39,270 bases of DNA from Bacillota bacterium (GCA_029553855.1 JAKPKE010000260.1:1-39270), one strand, 5' to 3'; positions 14,306 through 23,158 are shown, counted from the first letter of the stretch. Notes: generated by a model not told the origin, from the letters alone. Numbers and translations: made by a program.

Positions 14306-15943
14306 TTATGCGTTTACATTCTGATCCTTGGGTTTATCTCCGGAGAATATTTTTATTGAGGTTGTAATCAACACTATTGCCAATACAAAGAGGATAGCAG
14401 CTAAGGCTCCGATAATAAAGTTGCCGCCGGCAAAGTTGGTTTTGGCCACAAATATGAGAGCCGTAAGCGTAACCGCAAACATGAATACCATTGGTATTAC
14501 AGTCATATGATTCTTCTTACCGGACTTGGCAAGCCATGCCGAAACTGCAAGAAGTGAAAGCCCAGCAAGCAGCTGGTTCGCAGAACCAAATATAGGCCAT
14601 ATCTTCTGGTACCCGTATGAAAGCAGCAATGCCGACAAGCCGACGGTTATAGCAGTTGCCGTATACATATTATTCAGGGGTGATTTTGTACCGTCTGCTT
14701 TTGCAGTCATTTCCTGGAACATATAACGGCCTATTCTTGTTGCGGTATCAAGGCTTGTCAATGCAAATGCGGAGAATGCAAGTATTACAAATACACTGCC
14801 AACAGAAGTGGGAATTCCAAACTTGCTCATAAATTCTGCAACACCGCTGGAAAATATCTGGGCAGGTGTTCCTTTGGCTCCCGCCACATAAGAAACCGAG
14901 ATAAGCGCTACTATTGCGACCAATCCTTCAATGAGCATTGCACCATAGCCGATAAGCTTTGTATCCTTTTCATTTTCCACCTGCTTTGAGGTTGTGCCGG
15001 AGCTGACCAGTGAGTGGAAGCCGGATACTGCACCGCAGGCTACAGTAACAAACAGCATTGGGAAGAGATACTGGGCCTTTGCGCCTTCACCGATTTTGAA
15101 GCCTGTAACTGCAGGTATAGCCATTGCAGGTCTTACAAGCAGGATGCCCAGAATCGCTCCCGCAAGCATTGCATATAACAGAAAGGAGCATAGATAATCT
15201 CTGGGCTGCAAAAGAAGCCAAACAGGCATTGTTGAAGCTGCAAAAATGTAAACAATCATTATTATATCCCATGTTAATTTGGAAAACTTAAGGACAGGGA
15301 ACTGGTAGCCTATCCATATGCAGAAGAACAGTAAAGCTACGCCTGTTACGGTAGATACAGACAGCCTTGCCCCTTTCCTGTAGACAAAATAGCCAAAGCC
15401 CATAGCAAGGAATATAAAGAGGATTGACGCAGTACCTGCCCTGGCTCCTGTCAGTACCTCAGGTTTTGCCGGATCAAAAGCGAAGGTGCCTGCACAAATG
15501 TCTGTAAATGCTGCAACAACCAATATTAATGTAAGATATGCAAAGTAGTTGAAGAGCTTTTTGCCGGTTTCACCGATGTTCACTCTTATTATCTCACCTA
15601 TAGACTTACCTCCGTGTCTGACCGATGAAAAAAGTGAGCCCCAGTCATGGACACCGCCGACAAACATACTTCCAAGAACAATCCACAGATACACAGGCAG
15701 CCATCCGAATATAGCGGCCTGTATAGGGCCTGTAATTGGGCCTGCACCGGCTATGGATGAGAAATGGTGCCCCAGGAGCACTTTGGCATTTGCGGGACAA
15801 TAGTCAACATCATCCCTGAGAGCGCACGCTGGAGTTTTCTTATCCGGGTCGATTCCCCACTGTTTCGCCAGGTAGCTTCCATAAGAAGCATAGGCGGCGA
15901 GAAACAATATAGCACCGATAATTAATAAAACTAATGAGTTCAT
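14306..15943 (-). CDS. cstA: CstA-family transporter (peptide or pyruvate)
   Basis: This is a many-pass membrane protein of the carbon-starvation CstA family. The N-terminal signature is clear: YGSYLAKQWGIDPDKKTPAC, VLLGHHFSSIAGAGPITGP and GGVHDWGSLFSSVRHGGKS. Later blocks are SGFHSLVSSGTTSKQ and FALTSLDTATRIGRYMFQE. At 545 aa it is the shorter form of the family; E. coli CstA and BtsT are about 700. BtsT imports pyruvate and is controlled by a LytS/LytTR pair (BtsSR), and such a pair lies upstream here, so pyruvate uptake is the favoured guess; peptides are the alternative. AAGGAGG precedes the ATG. Confidence 0.92.
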   Translation of the reverse strand: MNSLVLLIIGAILFLAAYASYGSYLAKQWGIDPDKKTPACALRDDVDYCPANAKVLLGHHFSSIAGAGPITGPIQAAIFGWLPVYLWIVLGSMFVGGVHDWGSLFSSVRHGGKSIGEIIRVNIGETGKKLFNYFAYLTLILVVAAFTDICAGTFAFDPAKPEVLTGARAGTASILFIFLAMGFGYFVYRKGARLSVSTVTGVALLFFCIWIGYQFPVLKFSKLTWDIIMIVYIFAASTMPVWLLLQPRDYLCSFLLYAMLAGAILGILLVRPAMAIPAVTGFKIGEGAKAQYLFPMLFVTVACGAVSGFHSLVSSGTTSKQVENEKDTKLIGYGAMLIEGLVAIVALISVSYVAGAKGTPAQIFSSGVAEFMSKFGIPTSVGSVFVILAFSAFALTSLDTATRIGRYMFQEMTAKADGTKSPLNNMYTATAITVGLSALLLSYGYQKIWPIFGSANQLLAGLSLLAVSAWLAKSGKKNHMTVIPMVFMFAVTLTALIFVAKTNFAGGNFIIGALAAILFVLAIVLITTSIKIFSGDKPKDQNVNA

Positions 15944-15971
15944 TGAAAAACCTCCTTTTATAATTATGCAC

Positions 15972-15990
15972 AGGAAATCATGGATTTCCT
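15972..15990 (-). promoter_or_regulatory. Hairpin in the cstA leader
   Basis: AGGAAATC and GATTTCCT pair around a 3-nt loop, about 30 nt before the cstA start and just upstream of its ribosome site. The role (operator or leader hairpin) is open. Confidence 0.35.
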
Positions 15991-16074
15991 TTATGCCCTA
16001 ATGATAAACCAGCGATTCCTGCAATGAAAAAATGCTGAAACATTTGGTACTCAAACAAAGCATTACTAAAGCTT

Positions 16075-16578
16075 CTATTCCGAGAGTGCAGATTGATAAA
16101 CCATTTTAACTTTTTTGCCGGCTTTATTTGTAACAACCTCATTATTGTCAAGGCCTATACAAATAAGCCTTACGTCGCACCAACCTTTTAAATAGAATGA
16201 ATATACTTTACTGTATCTATATTTTTCTATATGTTTCTTTGCATTGCTGCTAATGTTATTTCCTATCATAACCCCCGTAACATTTGTGCTCATATGGTCT
16301 TTACCCGGTTCAATACGTTCATCCGCAACTTTTTTTAAAAACTGTCCATAGGCGCATACTTCTTCTTCGGTGATATTATCGTATTTCATGATATAACAGT
16401 ATTCATAGTTTTCATATTTGTCTATTACGTCATTTTTGGTAATGAATGTTCTTGCTCTGACATCTGCGAACCTTGCAAACATGTCAATTTTGATTCCGAA
16501 TACTATAATATCCGTATCAATATTAAAATGTCTTTCGAATTTTGATTTTAATATGGCAATATATTTCTCGTATTCCAT
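16075..16578 (-). CDS. Unknown 167-aa soluble protein
   Basis: I do not recognise a family. The sequence begins MEYEKYIAILKSKFERHFNI and has mixed alpha/beta character without signal peptide or membrane segment. Features that stand out are DNITEEEVCAYGQFLKKVAD, an NVTGVMIGNNISSNAKKHIE segment, which resembles the way some nuclease-like or DNA-repair folds read but without a clear catalytic triad, and SKVYSFYLKGWCDVRLICIG. It lies between cstA and the LytTR regulator on the same strand, with a GGGGA ribosome site, so it may belong to that regulon. Its function is not predictable from sequence alone. Confidence 0.6.
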   Translation of the reverse strand: MEYEKYIAILKSKFERHFNIDTDIIVFGIKIDMFARFADVRARTFITKNDVIDKYENYEYCYIMKYDNITEEEVCAYGQFLKKVADERIEPGKDHMSTNVTGVMIGNNISSNAKKHIEKYRYSKVYSFYLKGWCDVRLICIGLDNNEVVTNKAGKKVKMVYQSALSE

Positions 16579-16718
16579 TCTATTCCCCTAAATTAAGATT
16601 TAGTATAGTTACATGTGTCATTCCGCTTATTTAAACGCTGACTGTAACGAGGATTGGATATGTTTCTTCAGCTACAATTATAAAGCTAATTTGCATGCCT
16701 ACGTTAAAAAATACATTA

Positions 16719-16758
16719 AATAACAAAATGGGCACATAAAATGCATTTATATGCCCAT
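16719..16758 (-). terminator. Terminator after the LytTR regulator
   Basis: On the minus strand, a 13-bp stem ATGGGCATATAAA/TTTATGTGCCCAT (one T-G pair) with a 5-nt loop leads into TTTTGTTATTT. The wobble pair fits RNA on this strand only. The stop codon of the regulator lies inside the stem. Confidence 0.7.
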
Positions 16759-17445
16759 TAGTCTTTTAAATGAAATGATATTTTTTCTGCTTACGGGAAT
16801 TTCCGAATCCAATCCCTTAAGCTTAAGCATATACGTATTGTTAAACCAAGGGATAATCTCTTTTATTTTATCAATATTTACAATATAAGAACGGTGACAT
16901 CTGAAAAAGATATTTTTAGGCAGCCTTTTTTGGAAACCGGAAATACCTGAGGATACTATAAACCGATCATCCTTTGTATATACATGGATCTCATGCTCGT
17001 GCGCTTCACAATAGTATATATCACTTATATTCAATACGGTTAATTTGTCACTTCCCCATAAAGTCATCTTGTCGTTGCTGCACTTAGGAGAGCTGTTTTC
17101 AAGCCTTTGCAGCGTGCTAATCATTCTGTTTTCCGAATAAGGCTTCAAAATATAATCAAAAGCTGCAACTTCAAAAGCTTCAAGGGCATATTCGCTATAA
17201 GCACTTATAAATACGAATATAGGTTTTGCAGCCATTGTATTTATCACCCTGCTGAATGCCATGCCGTCAAGCTTTGGCATATTTATATCAAGAAAAATCA
17301 CATCCACAGGATGCCTTTGGACGTATTCAAGAGCTTTGATGCTGTCGTCAAAGAATTCTGTTATTTTTATTGAACTGAAGTTTGTGATAAAATAGCTTAA
17401 TTCTTGTATGGATGGAAATTCATCATCCACTATAATGCAATTCAT
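16747..17445 (-). CDS. LytTR-family response regulator
   Basis: A 232-aa two-domain regulator. The receiver domain (1-115) shows the acidic pocket IIVDDE, the phospho-acceptor Asp53 in VIFLDINMPKLDG, the Ser/Thr in FVFISAY and the Lys in DYILKPY. The C-terminal LytTR DNA-binding domain (about 130-232) has ISDIYYCEAHEHEIHVYTKD and FFRCHRSYIVNIDKI. It follows a LytS-type kinase with a 35-nt gap. The known paradigms are LytSR, BtsSR and YpdAB; the nearby cstA gene points to a BtsSR-like pyruvate circuit. Its start has GGGGTGAG upstream. Confidence 0.92.
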   Translation of the reverse strand: MNCIIVDDEFPSIQELSYFITNFSSIKITEFFDDSIKALEYVQRHPVDVIFLDINMPKLDGMAFSRVINTMAAKPIFVFISAYSEYALEAFEVAAFDYILKPYSENRMISTLQRLENSSPKCSNDKMTLWGSDKLTVLNISDIYYCEAHEHEIHVYTKDDRFIVSSGISGFQKRLPKNIFFRCHRSYIVNIDKIKEIIPWFNNTYMLKLKGLDSEIPVSRKNIISFKRLMGI

Positions 17446-17480
17446 GGGCTCACCCCTATCTTAATACCGGAACAGACTTG

Positions 17481-19154
17481 CTACTTACTATTGTCACTAA
17501 GGATAAAACTGATTTTTGTGCCGACTTCGGGGCGCTCAATGGTAAGTCCCGTATTATAAATATGACGAAGTCTGGCATCTACATTGGACATGCCTATTTT
17601 ATTTTCACAAACCGCCCCTGAGTATATTCTGTCAATGATAGCCTGGGGGATACCGGTGCCGTCATCCTCTATTACAACCTTGACTTCACTTGAGTTGTGT
17701 CTTCTTACGCATATCCTGACGTTTCCTGAGCCGGAACCTTTCAGTATCCCATGTTTTATTGAATTCTCAACAATAGGCTGTATGGTAAGGGAAGGAATCT
17801 TAACATGGATGCTTTCATCAATATCATAGGTCACATTAAGTTTATCCCCAAACCTTGCCTTTTCTATTTCCACATAGGATTTAACCTGTTGAAGTTCTTT
17901 GCTTATATCTACGAAAGTGCTTGTTTCTTCTATGTTATACCTTAAATAGGATGACAGGCTGACGATCAATTCTCTGGCATTATCCGGGTTGATTCTTAAA
18001 AGAGCTATTATGGTGTTTAGTGCGTTAAATAGGAAGTGCGGATTGATTTGAGCCTGGAGGGCCTTGACTTCTGCTTTGGCAGCCAATTCCTTAAGCTTGC
18101 CGACTTTGCTTATTTCAAGCTGAGTCGATATCAATTGGGATAATCCTATGGCCAGCTTTTCATGGGTAAAGGATATTCCGTTCCCTTTAGCATAATATAA
18201 TTTTAGTGTGCCCGTAATCTCTTCCCTTTCTTTCAGCGGTACGACAAGTGCAGATTTTAGCTGACAGTCTTCCGATGAACATTCAATTTCTTCCGGAGAA
18301 TTCAATATGCGCATTTGACCGTCTTTAATAACCTGTTTTGTTGCTGAGGTCCGGATAGGATCTCCGCTGACATGGTGATCCGAACCCAGCCCTTCATGGG
18401 CCAGAATTGTTGTTTTGTCAGTAATTGAGACTGCAGCGGCCCCTGTAGAGTCCTTTATTATTGAACATATTTTTCTCAGGGAATCACTGTTTATCTCTCT
18501 GAAATACGGAAGAGTCTTATTCGCAATTTCAAGAGCCAATTGGGCCTGTTTCGCAGCCATCTGTTCTTTTTCACTGAAGCTTTTCTGTATCAGAAGTATA
18601 AGGATGCTTATACCAAGGGCATTAGTCAAACTCATGGGGAAATATATGCTTTTCACAATTTTAAGTGCACTAATGTAAGGTTTGGATATAATCAATATCA
18701 GAAGCATTTCAAGGCTTTCGACAAAAACTCCGCCAATAAGTCCATATAGCCATTTCTCAAACCTAATACCTTTCTTATATATAAAAGCAGAAAGGCATCC
18801 GGCGAGAACTGTCGATATCGCACAAGGGATCGAGGTTATGCCGCCGATATCATAAAGAAATCTATGAAGACCGGCTATCATGCCGGACACAATGCCCACA
18901 AAAGGACCAAAAAGTATACCTCCCGCCAATATTCCTATTATTCTTGTATTGGCTATCGCACCATACACATCTGTGCCGGCGTATGTGCTTATTATTCCAA
19001 AAATCGCAAAGATTACAGATAATACAATAAGGTCGGAGCCTTTAAACTCATCCTTAAGGATTATTTTCTTAAATATTGAAAGATTTGAAATAATAAAGGC
19101 CAATATTATTACATAGATTAAATTGTTTAATAAATTCCTATATATATCTATCAT
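17481..19154 (-). CDS. LytS-type sensor histidine kinase
   Basis: The membrane part (about 1-195) is the 5TM-LYT type, with IISTYAGTDVYGAIANTRII and GPFVGIVSGMIAGLHRF. A GAF-like domain follows (about 210-345), then a His-kinase segment with the phospho-acceptor His373 in QAQINPHFLFNALN, and an HATPase domain (about 450-555; VVIEDDGTGIPQ, IGMSNVDARL). An upstream TTG at 19232 extends the frame by 26 codons, but it has no ribosome site. The ATG at 19154 gives MIDIYRNLLNNLIYVIIL, a normal start for the family (557 aa). It pairs with the LytTR regulator downstream. Confidence 0.9.
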   Translation of the reverse strand: MIDIYRNLLNNLIYVIILAFIISNLSIFKKIILKDEFKGSDLIVLSVIFAIFGIISTYAGTDVYGAIANTRIIGILAGGILFGPFVGIVSGMIAGLHRFLYDIGGITSIPCAISTVLAGCLSAFIYKKGIRFEKWLYGLIGGVFVESLEMLLILIISKPYISALKIVKSIYFPMSLTNALGISILILLIQKSFSEKEQMAAKQAQLALEIANKTLPYFREINSDSLRKICSIIKDSTGAAAVSITDKTTILAHEGLGSDHHVSGDPIRTSATKQVIKDGQMRILNSPEEIECSSEDCQLKSALVVPLKEREEITGTLKLYYAKGNGISFTHEKLAIGLSQLISTQLEISKVGKLKELAAKAEVKALQAQINPHFLFNALNTIIALLRINPDNARELIVSLSSYLRYNIEETSTFVDISKELQQVKSYVEIEKARFGDKLNVTYDIDESIHVKIPSLTIQPIVENSIKHGILKGSGSGNVRICVRRHNSSEVKVVIEDDGTGIPQAIIDRIYSGAVCENKIGMSNVDARLRHIYNTGLTIERPEVGTKISFILSDNSK

Positions 19155-19252
19155 TTTGAATACCCTGAATATATTTTTATATAACAAGAATTCTGTAATT
19201 ATTATTCTAGTCCAGTTTATTAAAATCTGCAATCAGAGAAGTAATAAAGCTG

Positions 19253-19282
19253 TTAAGGGACAAGGTATTCCTTGTCCCTTAA
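19253..19282 (-). terminator. Hairpin between the rubrerythrin-like gene and the kinase
   Basis: A perfect 13-bp stem (TTAAGGGACAAGG/CCTTGTCCCTTAA) with a 4-nt loop, 3 nt beyond the rubrerythrin-like stop. No clear T-run follows, so it may be a terminator or an mRNA 3' stabiliser. Confidence 0.55.
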
Positions 19283-19284
19283 TA

Positions 19285-19740
19285 CTACCAGGCTTCTGGG
19301 AAAGCAGCGCTTACATATAAATCTTCCAGTTTGGCCTTATGACCTTTCTCCATTTCCGCTAAGTCAAGGAACGTTTCCTTTTGATCCGGATCATTGCTTA
19401 AGCCTGCAAACTCTATATACATGTTCATTGCTTCCTCTTCATTTTTCATAGCTAAAGCTATGGCATCCGATGGTTTCATATCGATGGAAAGCTTTGGCTT
19501 ATCAATTGATTCCGCAACCTTATAGTCGGAAGTGGTTGCAAATTTCAATGATTTTACCGAACCGGAAAGATATCCTTCCAATAAAACCTTGTGAGATAGT
19601 TCATCCTTTGCAAAGCCTTCAAACAATGAGGAAATGTTCTTATCCTTGGATTTTTGTGCGACATCCCTGTAAAACAAATAAGCGTCTTCTTCGTTTTTAA
19701 TTGCATATGAGATTATTCTTTTGTACTCCTCATGAGTCAT
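19285..19740 (-). CDS. Rubrerythrin/ferritin-like diiron protein without rubredoxin domain
   Basis: A 151-aa four-helix-bundle protein of the ferritin-like superfamily. Each half carries the diiron pattern: Glu17/18 (KNEEDAYLFYRDVA) with Glu47-x-x-His50 (KDELSHK), then KNEEEAMNMYIEFA with EMEKGHK. No rubredoxin CxxC pairs are present, so it is an erythrin-type domain only. Relatives reduce peroxide or store iron in anaerobes. It has a strong AGGGAGGG site and stands as its own unit beside the kinase gene. Confidence 0.85.
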   Translation of the reverse strand: MTHEEYKRIISYAIKNEEDAYLFYRDVAQKSKDKNISSLFEGFAKDELSHKVLLEGYLSGSVKSLKFATTSDYKVAESIDKPKLSIDMKPSDAIALAMKNEEEAMNMYIEFAGLSNDPDQKETFLDLAEMEKGHKAKLEDLYVSAAFPEAW

Positions 19741-19804
19741 CCATAATCCCTCCTTTCATTCGTTATTATAACACAGGCATTTATAAAACGCTACAGCTCC
19801 ATTA

Positions 19805-20008
19805 ATGATTGCGAATGGATACTGTCAAGTCAAACGTTTTGGAAGCATACCTGCGGCTATTGCTTCAATGCCGTTGATCACCGTAGATTTGATGGCGCGC
19901 ACTCTTGACGGAGTCATTCTCTCCCCTACTGTGGTTGTAGGTGGAAAGACTATATTGGACAAGGGCAAACTCCTCGACCTTGCTTGCGTAATCAAATTGC
20001 CTGAATGA
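19805..20008 (+). other. Short open frame, possible gene remnant
   Basis: The gap 19741-20245 is 505 bp. A 67-codon frame here reads SMPLITVDLMARTLDGVILS, PTVVVGGKTILDKGKLLDL. The sequence looks protein-like and is GC-richer than its flanks, but there is no ribosome site, and I could not place it in a family. It is more likely the tail of a decayed gene than an active one. The downstream part of the gap holds the control region of the Mop operon. Confidence 0.2.
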
Positions 20009-20030
20009 CATAAATCAATGTATTATATGA

Positions 20031-20066
20031 TGCTCAAAAAATGAGCAGCAGCACAGAAAAATGTGC
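20031..20066. promoter_or_regulatory. Candidate enhancer (UAS) dyads for the sigma-54 activator
   Basis: Two dyads lie 65-100 bp upstream of the -24/-12 promoter: TGCTCA-N5-TGAGCA (20031-20047) and GCACA-N6-TGTGC (20051-20066). The position and spacing are right for enhancer binding by an AAA+ activator, and one is encoded as the last gene of the operon. Confidence 0.45.
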
Positions 20067-20129
20067 AAATAGCGAACAGTATTCATTTTCAAGTTTCCAA
20101 AAACTGTTGAAAGCACTAGCTTATGGTTA

Positions 20130-20145
20130 TGGCATAGAATTTGCA
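20130..20145 (+). promoter_or_regulatory. Sigma-54 (-24/-12) promoter of the Mop operon
   Basis: TGGCATAGAATTTGCA has the invariant GG and GC exactly 10 nt apart and fits TGGCAC-N5-TTGC except for one base. Transcription would begin near 20156, giving a leader of about 90 nt before the ATG at 20246. The distal gene at 30912 encodes a sigma-54 activator, which supports the call. Confidence 0.75.
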
Positions 20146-20197
20146 ATACTAAATTGCAAAGCCGCATATTCAAATTGCGGATTTGACTAAGGGAGGG

Positions 20198-20217
20198 CTG
20201 TATCAAACTTGATACAG
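20198..20217. promoter_or_regulatory. 20-bp palindrome in the Mop operon leader
   Basis: CTGTATCAA and TTGATACAG flank the dinucleotide AC, 28 nt before the start codon. It may be an operator or a leader hairpin. A weaker dyad, CCGCA/TGCGG, lies at 20162-20180. Confidence 0.4.
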
Positions 20218-20245
20218 TAAATAAATAAAAAAAGGAGGAAACGTA

Positions 20246-22975
20246 ATGCTTAAGAGGAAATTATTTGTCAACGGTGTTGAAAGAACCGTGATTGCAGATC
20301 CGGAGACAACTTTGGCGCAGTATGTGAGAAAACAGCTATGCCTTACCGGAACCAAAGTCGGCTGCGGGAAAGGCGAATGCGGGTCATGCACGGTCATCAT
20401 GGACGGCAAAGTGGTAAGGTCTTGTATCCTAAAGATGAAAAATGTCCCTGATGAAGCGCAGATCATTACAATTGAAGGCATAGGCTCACAGGAAAATCTT
20501 CATCCGCTGCAGCTGGCATGGATGGTACACGGCGGTGCGCAGTGCGGATTCTGTACGCCGGGCTTCATTATGTCCGCAAAGGCCTTACTTGACCAGAATG
20601 TAAACCCTGCAAGAAATGAGGTAAGGGAATGGTTCCAAAAAAACAGAAACGTATGCAGATGTACAGGGTACATACAGTTGGTTGACGCCGTTATGGATGC
20701 TGCTAAAATCCTCAGGGGAGAAATCAAGATGGAAGATCTGTGGTTCAAACTGAAGGAAGGCGCAAGCATGCTGGGATCCAACGCAATACGCCCCTCCGCC
20801 CTTGCAAAGGTAATGGGCACATGGGATTTCGGGGCGGACTTAGGACTGAAGCTTCCTGAAAACACTCTTCATATTAAATTAGTTCAGGCAAAAGTATCTC
20901 ATGCCAATATACTGTCTATAGACACTTCGGAAGCTGAAAAAATGCCCGGTGTATTCAAAGTCATCACTTATAAGGATGTACCCGGGACAAACCGGATCAA
21001 CGGCCTCGCATTTCCTCAGAATAAGGGAGACGGCAAAGAAAGGCCGATACTCAATGACAAGAAAGTGTTCCAATTTGGAGATGCACTTGCTATGGTGCTT
21101 GCAGATACCCCGGTGCAGGCAGAAGAAGCTGCCAAAATGGTAAAGGTTGAGCTGGAGGAGCTGCCTGCCTATATGAGCGCACCCGAAGCCATGGCTGAGG
21201 ATGCTATAGAAATACATCCGGGTACGCCCAATATCTATTTTGAAACTCATAGGGTCAAGGGTCAGGATACCGTACCTTTGATGGAAAGCCTGCCTTATGT
21301 CATAGAGGATGACTTTTATGTTGGGAGGCAGCCGCACCTTGTACTGGAGCCGGATGTAGGCTTTGCTTATATTGATGAAGAAGGAAATCTGATTGTCCAC
21401 TCAAAGAGCATAGCAATGCATTTCCACCATTTGATGACGGCAGAAGGCATCGGTGTAGCTCCTGATAAGTTTTTTATAGTACAGAATCCGACCGGGGGTA
21501 CTTTCGGATATAAATTCAGTCCCACCAATGAAGCACTGCTGGGGGTAGCCGCGCTGGTGTCCAAGAGACCGGTATTCCTTGAGTTTAATATGTATCAGCA
21601 AATAACTTACACGGGCAAAAGATCCCCATTCTTCATCCATCTTAAGTATGGAGCCGATAAAGGGGGCAGGCTGAAAGCAATGGAAGCCGACTGGTCGGTT
21701 GATCACGGGCCATATTGTGAGTTTGGAGACCTTGTTACCATGAGAGGTACCCAGTTCATAGGCGCCGGTTATGACATTCCAAACAGCAGGGGCACAGGAA
21801 GAACCGTAGCGACGAATCATGCATGGGGCTCGGCTTTCAGATCTTACGGATCGCCCCAGAGTTTGTTTGCAACAGAGGTACTGTCAGACATGATGGCTGA
21901 AAAAATTGGAATGGACCCCCTGGAATTCAGATACCTGAATGTATATAGAGAAGGCTCAACGACTCCGACCGGATGTGCACCTGATGTTATTGCATTTCCA
22001 CAAGCCATCGATAAAATAAGGCCCTTATACAAAGAAGCAAAAGAAAAGGCCCGGGAGAAGAATAAGAACGGCGGAGATATCAGGTACGGAGTGGGAATAT
22101 CCCTTAATATGTATGGCTGCGGCCTTGACGGTGCCGACTCCTCAGAGATATGGGCAGAGTTGACCAGGGAAGGGGTAACGATAGGCGCTTCATGGGAGGA
22201 CCATGGGCAGGGAGCAGATATGGGGGCTTTGACCCATGCCTACGAATCCTTGAGACCTCTTGGCATAAGACCTGAAAATATCAAATTGGTTTTGAATGAT
22301 ATGAGGGTTACACCCAACAGCGGACCCTCAGGGGGGAGCCGCCAGAATGTTGTTACAGGAAATGCGATTGGGGCAGGCTGCAGAAATCTTATGGGAGCCA
22401 TGAGGAAATCAGACGGCAGTTACAGGACTTATGATGAAATGGTTGCAGAGGGATTGCCCTTAAGACATGAAGGCAAATGGACTGCCCCCAATACGGCATG
22501 TGATGTTGCCACAGGACAGGGCAACCCATTCTCTGCCTATATGTACGGGGTACTTATGACGGAAGTGGCAGTGGATACAATAACAGGAAAAACTACTGTG
22601 GAAAAAATGACTATTGTATCGGACTGCGGTACAATAATAAATAAGCCGGTAATAGAAGGACAGATATACGGCGGGCTTGCACAGGGAATAGGCCTGGCAT
22701 TGAGCGAGGATTTCGAAGACCTGAAAAAACATATAACTCTTACAGGCTGTGGTATCCCCCAGGTCATGGACGTACCGGACAATATTGTTATTATCCATCA
22801 GGAGACTCCAAGACCCAATGGACCCTTCGGGGCTTCCGGCGTTGGGGAAATGCCCCTTTCCGCACCCCATGCCTCAGTAATAAATGCAATATATGATGCC
22901 TGCGGTGTTCGTATAAAGCATTTGCCTGCATATCCGGAAAAGGTACTGGCAGGCTTGAGGGAGCTTAATAAATAA
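20246..22975 (+). CDS. mop: Mop-type molybdenum aldehyde oxidoreductase
   Basis: A one-chain molybdenum hydroxylase of 909 aa, matching the architecture and length of Desulfovibrio gigas Mop (907 aa), which oxidises aldehydes to acids. Cys40/45/48/60 (GCGKGECGSC) and Cys100/103/137/139 (CGFC, CRC) are the ligands of the two [2Fe-2S] clusters, at the same numbers as in Mop. The molybdopterin domain follows (about 185-909), with FGYKFSPTNEA, AWGSAFRSYGSPQ and the catalytic Glu868 in GASGVGEMPLS. There is no FAD domain. It is the first gene after a sigma-54 promoter, with AAGGAGG before the ATG. The natural aldehyde or heterocycle substrate is unknown. Confidence 0.92.
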   Translation: MLKRKLFVNGVERTVIADPETTLAQYVRKQLCLTGTKVGCGKGECGSCTVIMDGKVVRSCILKMKNVPDEAQIITIEGIGSQENLHPLQLAWMVHGGAQCGFCTPGFIMSAKALLDQNVNPARNEVREWFQKNRNVCRCTGYIQLVDAVMDAAKILRGEIKMEDLWFKLKEGASMLGSNAIRPSALAKVMGTWDFGADLGLKLPENTLHIKLVQAKVSHANILSIDTSEAEKMPGVFKVITYKDVPGTNRINGLAFPQNKGDGKERPILNDKKVFQFGDALAMVLADTPVQAEEAAKMVKVELEELPAYMSAPEAMAEDAIEIHPGTPNIYFETHRVKGQDTVPLMESLPYVIEDDFYVGRQPHLVLEPDVGFAYIDEEGNLIVHSKSIAMHFHHLMTAEGIGVAPDKFFIVQNPTGGTFGYKFSPTNEALLGVAALVSKRPVFLEFNMYQQITYTGKRSPFFIHLKYGADKGGRLKAMEADWSVDHGPYCEFGDLVTMRGTQFIGAGYDIPNSRGTGRTVATNHAWGSAFRSYGSPQSLFATEVLSDMMAEKIGMDPLEFRYLNVYREGSTTPTGCAPDVIAFPQAIDKIRPLYKEAKEKAREKNKNGGDIRYGVGISLNMYGCGLDGADSSEIWAELTREGVTIGASWEDHGQGADMGALTHAYESLRPLGIRPENIKLVLNDMRVTPNSGPSGGSRQNVVTGNAIGAGCRNLMGAMRKSDGSYRTYDEMVAEGLPLRHEGKWTAPNTACDVATGQGNPFSAYMYGVLMTEVAVDTITGKTTVEKMTIVSDCGTIINKPVIEGQIYGGLAQGIGLALSEDFEDLKKHITLTGCGIPQVMDVPDNIVIIHQETPRPNGPFGASGVGEMPLSAPHASVINAIYDACGVRIKHLPAYPEKVLAGLRELNK

Positions 22976-23000
22976 TACCGCACGTAAAATTAGCAAGAGT

Positions 23001-23141
23001 TAAAATACGGAATTGGGACTTATACAAAATCGGTTTAAGCTCTGCTGAAACCGATTTTGTTACCTTGGTTTCCTTTGCGGCGAGATAATGTTCCCTGGCG
23101 TTTCCTCGCCGCAAACTATATAGCTCCCAATTCCTATTTTA
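23001..23141. repeat. Nested inverted-repeat structure (three-way-junction-like) between mop and its redox partner
   Basis: An outer stem pairs 23001-23018 with 23125-23141 (17 pairs with one bulged C; GGAATTGGGA/TCCCAATTCC core). Inside lie two perfect hairpins: 23024-23036 with 23048-23060 (13 bp, ACAAAATCGGTTT) and 23074-23084 with 23105-23115 (11 bp, TTTGCGGCGAG). Nearly the whole 183-bp gap is thus folded, ending 17 nt before the next ATG. It could be a structured RNA, a processing or stability element that sets the ratio of the two proteins, or a small mobile element. Confidence 0.7.
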
Positions 23142-23158
23142 GCAGAGGGGGTACGATA

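Noticed and set aside
19155-19232. Upstream TTG start of the LytS-type kinase
   Set aside because: No ribosome site and no similarity to the family before the ATG at 19154.
23001-23141. Molybdenum-cofactor riboswitch
   Set aside because: The stems do not follow the Moco RNA layout as I recall it, and the element lies inside the operon before a redox gene rather than before biosynthesis or uptake genes.
23057-23158. 34-codon N-terminal extension of the FAD/Fe-S fusion
   Set aside because: It would be translated through the hairpin structure, has no ribosome site, and the ATG at 23159 has a good one and starts the recognised domain.
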